Positions 58,021 through 64,000 of a stretch of DNA of 64,000 nucleotides are shown here, in pieces (the stretch's first letter is position 1; each line of letters starts with the position of its first letter). Both the position numbers and the translations under genes were made by a program. Source of the DNA: Rhizobium aethiopicum (GTDB lineage Bacteria; Pseudomonadota; Alphaproteobacteria; Rhizobiales; Rhizobiaceae). The notes beneath the pieces were generated by a model. It was not told the origin of the DNA, made no database searches, and was given only the letters and a program-made list of their open reading frames with translations. Location: positions 62,001-126,000 of the forward strand of contig NZ_JACIFV010000017.1 of the NCBI RefSeq assembly GCF_014197535.1, in the 5' to 3' direction.

Positions 58021-59061
58021 ATGAGATCACTCGTCCTCGAACGCAAAGACGAACTGCGCATTCGCGACCTGGACCCGAAGGAGGTGCTCGGTCCCACCGA
58101 CGTGCGCATCGCCATCAAGACCGTTGGCGTCTGCGGATCGGACGTTCACTATTACACTCACGGCGCGATCGGCCCTTTCGTTGTGCGCGAGCCGATGATC
58201 CTCGGCCACGAAGCCGCCGGCATCATCGAAGAGGTCGGCAGCGCCGTCCAGAACCTGAAAGTGGGCGACCGCGTTTGCATGGAGCCCGGCATTCCCGACC
58301 CTCAAAGTCGCGCGTCGCGACTGGGTCTCTACAATCTCGATCCCGCGGTGCGCTTCTGGGCGACGCCGCCGGTGCATGGCGTATTGAGACCGAGCGTGGT
58401 CCACCCGGCGGCCTTCACCTTTAAGCTTCCGGACAATGTTTCGTATGCCGCTGGCGCCATGGTCGAGCCGCTGGCTGTGGGCTTCCAAGCAGTGTCCAAG
58501 GCGAGGCTGACGCCCGGTGCGATCGCGCTGGTCACGGGCGCCGGGCCGATCGGCATGGTGACAGCGATCGCCGCGCTGTCGGCTGGCTGTGCCAGAGTTA
58601 TCGTTACCGACGTTGTCGACGAAAAGCTTGCCGTGGCGCGCAAGCTCGGCCCTGCCGTCATGACTGTCAACGTACGCTCGCAGGACCTGAAGAGTGTCAT
58701 AGCCCGCGAAACCGACGGATGGGGCGTCGATGTCGTCTTCGAATGTTCCGGCGCGGCCGAAGTGATCGCAGACACGGCGCAGCATGCTTGCCCCGGCGGC
58801 GCCATCGTCCTTGTCGGCATGCCCCTGAAGCCGGTCCCGCTCGATGTCGTCATCGCCCAGACCAAGGAGCTGCGCATCGAACACGTGTTCCGCTACGCCC
58901 ATGTCTACCCGCGCATTGTCGCGCTATTGGGATCGAACCAGATCAATGTCGACGCGCTGATCACCGATACCTACGCTTTCGAGGATTCTGTCGAAGCGTT
59001 CGATTACGCCGTGCGACCGAAGCCGTCCTCCGTGAAGATCCAGATCGAGCTTGGGAGGTAG
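58021..59061 (+). CDS. Sorbitol/xylitol dehydrogenase-like medium-chain dehydrogenase
   Basis: A 346-residue polyol dehydrogenase that oxidises a sugar alcohol to a ketose with NAD+. Catalytic zinc ligands are in VGVCGSDVHYYTHG (Cys, with Ser-Asp) and ILGHEAAG (His, Glu); GAIALVTGAGPIGMVTAIAALSAG is the Rossmann fold. In the loop that normally has four cysteines for structural zinc the sequence reads PDPQSRASRLGLYNLDPAV, so the structural zinc is lost, as happens in some sorbitol dehydrogenases. AAAGGGCTGAAGAC leads the ATG. Placement just after the transporter genes supports a role in the first step of catabolism. Confidence 0.9.
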   Translation: MRSLVLERKDELRIRDLDPKEVLGPTDVRIAIKTVGVCGSDVHYYTHGAIGPFVVREPMILGHEAAGIIEEVGSAVQNLKVGDRVCMEPGIPDPQSRASRLGLYNLDPAVRFWATPPVHGVLRPSVVHPAAFTFKLPDNVSYAAGAMVEPLAVGFQAVSKARLTPGAIALVTGAGPIGMVTAIAALSAGCARVIVTDVVDEKLAVARKLGPAVMTVNVRSQDLKSVIARETDGWGVDVVFECSGAAEVIADTAQHACPGGAIVLVGMPLKPVPLDVVIAQTKELRIEHVFRYAHVYPRIVALLGSNQINVDALITDTYAFEDSVEAFDYAVRPKPSSVKIQIELGR

Positions 59062-59062
59062 C

Positions 59063-59240
59063 ATGTACCTGCGGAAGCTGGATCTCAGTGGGAGAGTGGC
59101 AGTCGTCACCGGCGCGGGGCGCAACATCGGCTATGCCTGCGCTGATGCCTTATCGGAAGCGGGCGCGCATGTGGTGCGATGCCGCCAGCCTGATGACCGG
59201 CAGCATCGTCGTTGCCGATGCAGGATACACCTCATGGTGA
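59063..59240 (+). pseudogene. Internally deleted short-chain dehydrogenase
   Basis: The gene starts as a normal SDR: GGGAGG then ATG and LDLSGRVAVVTGAGRNIGYA, with the TGAGRNIG nucleotide motif and the helix ADALSEAGAHV. At about 59168-59180 it jumps in another frame directly into SLMTGSIVVADAGYTSW and TGA, which is a typical SDR C-terminus. Some 190 codons with the catalytic Tyr and Lys are missing. The original frame continues to 59296 with no SDR likeness. This is therefore the scar of a third SDR gene of the operon. Confidence 0.78.
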
Positions 59241-59306
59241 AGCTGCCCGTGGACCCGTCCCGAATGATCGGCGGCCATGCCGCCACAACTGAGTGAGGAT
59301 TGGCAC

Positions 59307-60377
59307 ATGGCGACGATCGAGCTCGACCAGGTCGACAAGCATTACGGCTCCTATCACGCACTGCGCAACATCTCGTTCGACATAGCCGACGGTGAGTTCG
59401 TCGTGCTGGTCGGTCCTTCCGGTTGCGGCAAATCCACGCTGCTGCGGTCGCTTGCCGGCCTTGAGGAGATCACCGGCGGCACGATCAAGCTTGGTGGACA
59501 TCGCGTCGACAACATCGCCGCCAAGGACCGTGACGTGGCAATGGTTTTCCAGAACTACGCGCTCTATCCGCACATGACCGTTCGGGAGAACATGGCCTTC
59601 GCACTGAAATTGCGCGGCGAGAATCTTGCGGATCGCAACGTCAAGGTCGACAAGGCTGCCGAGATGTTGCGGCTTACGCCCTATCTCGACCGATATCCGA
59701 AGGCGCTCTCCGGAGGCCAGCGGCAGCGTGTTGCCATGGGGCGCGCGATGGTTCGCCGCCCAAAGGCGTTCTTCTTTGACGAGCCGCTGTCAAACCTGGA
59801 CGCCGCGTTGCGCGTAGATATGCGTTCGGAGATCAAAACTCTTCACCAGCGCCTCGGCGCGACTTCCGTGTATGTCACGCATGACCAGATTGAAGCCATG
59901 ACAATGGCGGACCGCATTGTCGTGCTTCGCGACGGCAAGGTGGAGCAGATCGGCGCGCCACTGGAGCTTTACGACAGGCCGGCAAATATCTTCGTCGCCG
60001 GCTTCATCGGATCGCCGGCGATGAACATGCTACCGGCCACAATCGATCTCTCTTCGAACTCAGCGCGGCTCGCTGACGGGTCGGCCCTTCCCCTTCCACA
60101 AGGCACGCGGGCGAGTAACGGCCAGGAGGTGATATACGGGGTACGTCCAGACCAGTGGATACTGTCGAACGGCAATGCCGGCGTAGCGGCAACTGTCGAG
60201 TTGATCGAGCCGACGGGGGCCGAAATTCTCCTGGCAGTCCAATTGGCGGGCAAGCGGGTCTTGTGCGCCTTTCGCGAGCGCCACGCGCTGAAGCCGGGCG
60301 ACCGGATACGGCTCGACGTCGATCCTGCCGCGGCTCATGTGTTCGACAAGCAAACCGAGCAAAGACTCCCGTTCTGA
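59307..60377 (+). CDS. ABC transporter ATP-binding protein (UgpC/MalK type)
   Basis: A 356-residue ATPase of the sugar-importer class. Walker A is GPSGCGKST (about 37-45), Q-loop VFQNYALYPHMTV, signature LSGGQRQRVAMGRAM, Walker B AFFFDEPLSNLDAAL, H-loop VYVTHDQIEAMTMADRIVVL. A C-terminal TOBE/OB domain (about 240-350) can bind regulators. GAGGAT lies six bases before the ATG. It powers the two permeases of the operon, from which it is split by the dehydrogenase gene and the SDR pseudogene. Confidence 0.95.
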   Translation: MATIELDQVDKHYGSYHALRNISFDIADGEFVVLVGPSGCGKSTLLRSLAGLEEITGGTIKLGGHRVDNIAAKDRDVAMVFQNYALYPHMTVRENMAFALKLRGENLADRNVKVDKAAEMLRLTPYLDRYPKALSGGQRQRVAMGRAMVRRPKAFFFDEPLSNLDAALRVDMRSEIKTLHQRLGATSVYVTHDQIEAMTMADRIVVLRDGKVEQIGAPLELYDRPANIFVAGFIGSPAMNMLPATIDLSSNSARLADGSALPLPQGTRASNGQEVIYGVRPDQWILSNGNAGVAATVELIEPTGAEILLAVQLAGKRVLCAFRERHALKPGDRIRLDVDPAAAHVFDKQTEQRLPF

Positions 60378-60402
60378 GCAACGGGCATCGGAAGGATCAA
60401 CC

Positions 60403-61131
60403 ATGTCGGACTTTACAGGAAAAACCGTCATCATCACCGGTGCTGGCAAGGGTATCGGTCGCGCCTGCGTTGAACTGCTCGCCCACCGTGGAGCTCGAAT
60501 CGTAGCCTTGTCGCGTACGCAGGCCGATCTGGATGATCTTGCGGCGAAGTTCGGCGCGGCGGTAATATCAGTCAATCTCGCCGATAACGCAGCAGCACGC
60601 GCCGCCATGAAGAAGGCGGGACTGGCAGACGCGCTGATCAATTGCGCGGGAACCAACGTGCTTGAAAGCGTCATCGATATGACCGAGGAGGGCTATGAGC
60701 AGGTCCTCGGCATCAACCTGCGGGCCGCGCTGATTTGTGCGCAGGAGTTCGCGCGGGCTCGCATTTCAAACGGCGGCGGCGGTACGATCGTGAATGTGAC
60801 CTCGATCGCCGGACATCGTGGTTTCGTGGATCACGTGGCTTACGCCGCTTCGAAGGCGGGACTGGAAGGCGCGACACGTGTGATGGCCAAGGAGCTCGGC
60901 GGCTATGGAATCCGGGTCAATGCAGTGGCGCCTACGGTTACCATGACTGAGCTTGCCGCGAAGGCGTGGTCCGAGCCCTCCAAACGTAACCCGATGATTG
61001 TTCGCCACCCGATGGCGCGCTTTGCAGAGGTCGACGACGTCGCACGATCGATCGCACTGCTTATTTCAGAGGACGCAGCCATGATCAGTGGCGCAGTCCT
61101 GCCAGTCGATGGCGGCTTCCTTGCTGTCTGA
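60403..61131 (+). CDS. Short-chain dehydrogenase, L-xylulose reductase-like
   Basis: A 242-residue NAD(P)-dependent oxidoreductase. Cofactor motif GAGKGIG (about 13-19), NCAGT near 82, catalytic Ser, Tyr and Lys in VTSIAGHRGFVDHVAYAASKAGLEGATRVM (Tyr-x3-Lys in YAASK), and the end GAVLPVDGGFLAV. The sequence, in particular ALINCAGTNVLESVIDMTEEGYEQVLGINLRAA, resembles dicarbonyl/L-xylulose reductases, which interconvert L-xylulose and xylitol. It starts 23 bases after the ATPase gene stop, with GAAGGATCAACC before the ATG. Confidence 0.9.
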   Translation: MSDFTGKTVIITGAGKGIGRACVELLAHRGARIVALSRTQADLDDLAAKFGAAVISVNLADNAAARAAMKKAGLADALINCAGTNVLESVIDMTEEGYEQVLGINLRAALICAQEFARARISNGGGGTIVNVTSIAGHRGFVDHVAYAASKAGLEGATRVMAKELGGYGIRVNAVAPTVTMTELAAKAWSEPSKRNPMIVRHPMARFAEVDDVARSIALLISEDAAMISGAVLPVDGGFLAV

Positions 61132-61156
61132 AAATCAAAAAAGGTGAGACAAGACG

Positions 61157-61885
61157 ATGACTAAATCACTCGAAGGAAAGATCGCTGCGGTAACCGGCGC
61201 AGCTTCCGGTATCGGGCTGGCGACGACCCGTGCCCTGGTCGATGCCGGCGCCAAGGTCGTGATGGTCGACTACAACAGACAGGCGCTGGAAACCTACGCT
61301 GCCGAGTTCGGCGACGCCGTAGTCATGCAGGTCACCGATCTTCTGGACGCCGCAAGTTGTGCGGCCATGGTGCCGGAAATCCTGGCAAAGGTCGATCACC
61401 TCGACATCCTGCACTGCAATGCAGGGTCCTACATTGGCGGGGATCTTATCGATACCGACACCGCGATAATCGATCGGATGCTGAATCTCAACGTGAACGC
61501 CGTCATGAAGAACGTCCACGACATCGCTCCGCATATGATCGAGCGCGGGACCGGGGACATTTTGGTCACTTGCTCCGTAGCCGGCCATGCGCCGATCCAG
61601 TGGGAGCCGGTCTATTCCAGCTCCAAATGGGCGATTACCAGTTTCGTCCAGATCATGCGCCGGCAGTTGAAAAACCACGGCATCAGGGTCGGCCAGGTCT
61701 CGCCCGGCCCGGTCGTTTCCGCTCTGCTTGCCGATTGGCCCGCGGAAAACCTTGAAAAGGCAAAAGCCAATGGAAGTCTGATCGAGCCCTCAGAGGTCTC
61801 CGATGCCATCATCTTCATGCTGACCCGCCCGCGAAACGTCACGATCCGGGACATGATTGTCTTGCCGACAAATTTCGACGTGTAG
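61157..61885 (+). CDS. rbtD: Ribitol 2-dehydrogenase-like short-chain dehydrogenase
   Basis: A 242-residue NAD+-dependent SDR. It reads much like Klebsiella ribitol dehydrogenase throughout: LEGKIAAVTGAASGIGLATTRAL (cofactor), CNAGSYIGG, EPVYSSSKWAITSFVQIMRRQL (Tyr-x3-Lys), RVGQVSPGPVVSALLADWP, KANGSLIEPSEVSDAIIFMLTRPRNVTIRDMIVLP at the end. That enzyme turns ribitol into D-ribulose. AAAGGTGAG precedes the ATG. It is the last gene of the operon, 25 bases after the other SDR. D-ribulose kinase is not in the window, so it must be elsewhere. The function is by likeness, not by test. Confidence 0.87.
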   Translation: MTKSLEGKIAAVTGAASGIGLATTRALVDAGAKVVMVDYNRQALETYAAEFGDAVVMQVTDLLDAASCAAMVPEILAKVDHLDILHCNAGSYIGGDLIDTDTAIIDRMLNLNVNAVMKNVHDIAPHMIERGTGDILVTCSVAGHAPIQWEPVYSSSKWAITSFVQIMRRQLKNHGIRVGQVSPGPVVSALLADWPAENLEKAKANGSLIEPSEVSDAIIFMLTRPRNVTIRDMIVLPTNFDV

Positions 61886-62066
61886 GTATAGCCGCAGTGT
61901 TTTCCTCCGCTGGCGTCGTCTTGCTCTCGACTACCTCAGTGATCTCCACCCGGCTCTTCAGGGCGTGTCTCGTCAACGGCGTGAACAATCCAGCGAAAAG
62001 GATTCTTGTGACCCTAATCAGAACGTCGAGCGCAAGGCCGACGGAATTAGCTGGGACACCTCAAAT

Positions 62067-62414
62067 CTAAAAGCCGGCCGTCTCGCGCACCTCGATCGCC
62101 CCCATCCGAGCGAGCGGGTCCCGCGCCGCGATCTCCATTACCTCCGCAAGATTCTTCGCTTCGATGAGCAGAAAGCCACCCAGATGCTCCTTGGTCTCTG
62201 CGAAGGGCCCGTCGGTCCAACTTGCCTTGCCGGCCCGAACGCGCAATGTCTTTGCCGTCTTTGGGTCGGCAAGAGCATTGGAGGCGAGATAGTGGCCTGA
62301 TCGTCGGAGTTCTTCATTGGAAGCCAAGGACTCCCGGTCGATCTCAGCCCATTCCTCCTTGCTGGCGGCATCAGCAAGTGTTTGATCGATGTAGAAGAGA
62401 CAAAGGTAGCGCAT
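62067..62414 (-). CDS. YciI/DGPF domain protein
   Basis: A 115-residue ferredoxin-like fold protein. It opens with MRYLCLFYIDQTLADAASKEEWAEI, has the DGPFAETKEHLGGFLLIEAKNLAEVMEIAARDPLAR motif that names the group, and ends VRETAGF. Members often stand beside ECF sigma factors, but none is visible here. GGAGGAACCGA sets the start at 62414. Function unknown. Confidence 0.92.
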   Translation of the reverse strand: MRYLCLFYIDQTLADAASKEEWAEIDRESLASNEELRRSGHYLASNALADPKTAKTLRVRAGKASWTDGPFAETKEHLGGFLLIEAKNLAEVMEIAARDPLARMGAIEVRETAGF

Positions 62415-62754
62415 TCGGTTCCTCCATAGTGCTGCCGATACTGGTCGCATTTGGACACCGCGAATCGACAAAAAAATGCCAGTTACGCTTTCCGGTGAGA
62501 GCGGCTTGCTGCTCTGCGTGACCAGTGCCTCATAGTGCCTCTTGTCGCTTCGCTTTCCTTGCTCGCCATTCTTCTGGGATCTCTATCTCTCCGCTAAGCT
62601 AGCGGATAAGAGGTGACCTCCGACCCATCAATCCTAGATGTGAGCTGAAGAAGAGGATACATGAGAACGGCCGCATTCCGTCTCGCCCGCACTGTCACGC
62701 GCCGACGAAGAGAAGAGGGGCGACATGAGGCGGCGCAGCTGAAGGCAAACGCAC

Positions 62755-63027
62755 TCATACCGGCGGGTCAGACATCGTGGACGGATTCTGGTTCCAGCAC
62801 TCTGATCGTTTGGGTGGAGAGGCCATTCTCTGATCTTTCCAGTGGAGACTCTGGGGCGCCAAGCCGATGTCACGGAGCAGGCGAGAGTTAAACCGCGAGA
62901 GTTCGCTCAAGCTTCGGCGGTACCTTCGCTGATGTTTCAGCAGCATCCAAACGGCTTGCAAAGTGCGCACGGCACTGAAGCGCGGCGACTGTAGTTCGAC
63001 TTGTTCGGAATACATAGTGGCAGCCAT
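62755..63027 (-). CDS. DUF1127 family small protein
   Basis: A 90-residue protein with a DUF1127 (YjiS-like) core, RRYRRSLSELSRFNSRLLRDIGLAPQSLHW, near residues 35-65, where arginines and leucines line a short helix pair. Many short DUF1127 proteins bind RNA or regulate phosphate and carbon stores in alphaproteobacteria. AAAGGAGAGAAAAGT leads the ATG. A 25-residue tail (SPPKRSECWNQNPSTMSDPPV) is unlike the family and may be extra. Region 62415-62754 upstream of the YciI start has only short palindromes (CCGCTA-AGC-TAGCGG at 62591-62605; GAGGTGACCTC at 62610). Confidence 0.82.
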   Translation of the reverse strand: MAATMYSEQVELQSPRFSAVRTLQAVWMLLKHQRRYRRSLSELSRFNSRLLRDIGLAPQSLHWKDQRMASPPKRSECWNQNPSTMSDPPV

Positions 63028-63612
63028 ACTTTTCTCTCCTTTGACTGGCTCACGGCGCTCCGTCTTAATCGAACCGGATCGGCCGAAATCGACACGCTGG
63101 GTTCAGGAGCTTGATCCGAGCGGTGACAAGACAGTGCGCGGACCAAGGCCGTGGCTTGATGAGCGACACGATCTTGAGAGAATGGCGCCGGCCCGCATGA
63201 TTTCGCGAAGGTGATTTTCTTCATGAAGGCAGCGGGCTTAACTTCACACCAAACGATGTTCCGGCAGGCCTGACCATCGAGGGCGCTGCGTTAGAAGCAC
63301 TGACATTGCTGGATTGGCCCATTTGCGTGATGAGCCCTTGCACGTGCTCGAATGGTATGTGTGACGAGCCCATCGCGCCGGCCGAGCCCGTGTCATTTTC
63401 ACGCAGGCCGCCCTGGATCGGGGACCTTGCGGAAAGGGCTTGCCGCACCGATATCCGCCGCGACGGCTTCACCAGCATTTCCCGTACCGAAGCTATCCGG
63501 CGACCTTGCCCCCGGCAAACGGGGCGGTTGTCAAAGGCGGCGCAAAGGTCTACCGGCTGCGCCAGAAAGAAGGCGCGAGCAAGAAAAGCCTCGTCAAGAA
63601 GAAGAAAGAGAC
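63028..63612. other. 585-base stretch with no confident gene
   Basis: No open frame here looks like a known protein. The best clue is a plus-strand frame from about 63364 that ends at 63616 with VKGGAKVYRLRQKEGASKKS and a Lys-rich tail, its TGA overlapping the cupin ATG; it lacks a clear start. A minus-strand frame at 63221-63478 has no good ribosome site and no likeness. Confidence 0.35.
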
Positions 63613-64000
63613 ATGATGTCCAACTCGTTTGTGAAATTACCTGCCGAAAACACGAATCGATATTTCGTGCTCGGCGATCGGATCGAGCGGCGGCTCCGGC
63701 TCCGCGGAACCTGGTTCAACATCTTCGACGTCACCGTGCCATCAGGCGGCGGGACGCCTAGACATGCGCATGCAAGCCCGGAAGTCTTCCGCATTCTCGA
63801 GGGCCGCTTGACGATCTGGCGGCTGACCGACAGTGGCCCCGAAGAGATCGAGGCCGGCGCGGGCGACATCGTCACGATCCCGCCTTTCGTGGTGCACGGC
63901 TATGCCAACCGCGGGACCGTTCCGGCGATCTTTTCGGCCGTCGTCGATCGCGACATGGCCGAGTTCATCGAAACGGAAGGCACGAGCGAGCCGCTGAAAG
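63613..64000 (+). CDS. Cupin domain protein (cut by the window end)
   Basis: At least 129 residues of a single-cupin protein. The motif 1 metal ligands are in PSGGGTPRHAHASPEVFRILEGRLTIW (two His and Glu), and motif 2 in AGDIVTIPPFVVHGYANRGTVPAIF (His). Such proteins bind a metal and act as isomerases, dioxygenases or sensors; this one looks like a quercetinase-type or general cupin_2 protein. There are two adjacent in-frame ATGs (63613 and 63616), after AAGAAAGAGAC. The 3' end lies beyond 64000. Confidence 0.85.
   Translation, partial: MMSNSFVKLPAENTNRYFVLGDRIERRLRLRGTWFNIFDVTVPSGGGTPRHAHASPEVFRILEGRLTIWRLTDSGPEEIEAGAGDIVTIPPFVVHGYANRGTVPAIFSAVVDRDMAEFIETEGTSEPLK

Overview
The window reads as a stretch of a fast-growing rhizobial genome, probably the chromosome of a Rhizobium of the leguminosarum/etli group. 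Supporting signs are high GC, alphaproteobacterial gene families (a RosR/MucR zinc-finger regulator, Usg, DUF930, a DmeRF-type metal pair, Rhodobacter-type PmtA), an RpoH-like promoter with a ROSE-type RNA thermometer, a CIRCE-like site, and intergenic palindromic elements resembling RIME/RPE repeats. I see no rRNA, tRNA, CRISPR array, insertion sequence, integrase or replication origin.

Layout. 0.1-2.8 kb: sufE, a rosR/mucR-type regulator with a long leader, a small membrane protein and msrB. 2.8-11.1 kb: a stress block almost entirely on the minus strand. It holds two small heat-shock proteins behind an RpoH-like promoter and ROSE-type leader, two small downstream proteins, a glycogen-debranching-type glycosidase with a GT4 glycosyltransferase, an unknown 140-residue protein, and an accessory groES-groEL pair behind a CIRCE-like palindrome. 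11.2-26 kb: mostly single housekeeping or stress genes (usg, pentapeptide protein, acetyltransferase, HlyIII, UspA, a Tat-exported VOC protein, AI-2E permease plus FAD oxidoreductase, polysaccharide deacetylase, oligopeptidase B, DHA2 efflux, SelO). 26-31 kb: membrane PQQ glucose dehydrogenase, class A beta-lactamase and the dmeR-dmeF metal-efflux operon. 31-44 kb: acetyltransferase, GSTs, two c-type cytochromes, LysE, WYL regulator, metallophosphoesterase, Fe/Mn SOD, PmtA-like methyltransferase, TauE, MFS pump, TetR regulator and nadE, with RIME-like repeats in between. 43.8-50.5 kb: an emrA-emrB efflux operon that runs into a class III cyclase gene, a divergent LysR regulator, and a second cyclase fused to TPR repeats. 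51-53.3 kb: a class IV aminotransferase and a zinc alcohol dehydrogenase.

53.4-61.9 kb is the most coherent pathway. An AraC regulator is divergent from a sugar-type ABC transporter (binding protein, two permeases, ATPase), a 68-residue membrane protein, a sorbitol/xylitol-dehydrogenase-like enzyme, an internally deleted SDR pseudogene and two intact SDRs, the last of which closely resembles ribitol 2-dehydrogenase. I read it as a ribitol or related polyol uptake and oxidation operon. The last 2 kb hold a YciI protein, a DUF1127 protein, an unclear 585-base stretch and a cupin gene cut by the window end.

The points most worth checking are the ROSE/RpoH leader, the polyol operon with its SDR deletion scar, the cyclase attached to an efflux operon, three strong operator-like palindromes in divergent promoters, two terminators with no gene in front of them (possible small RNAs), and the repeat copy that supplies the stop codon of a phosphoesterase gene.
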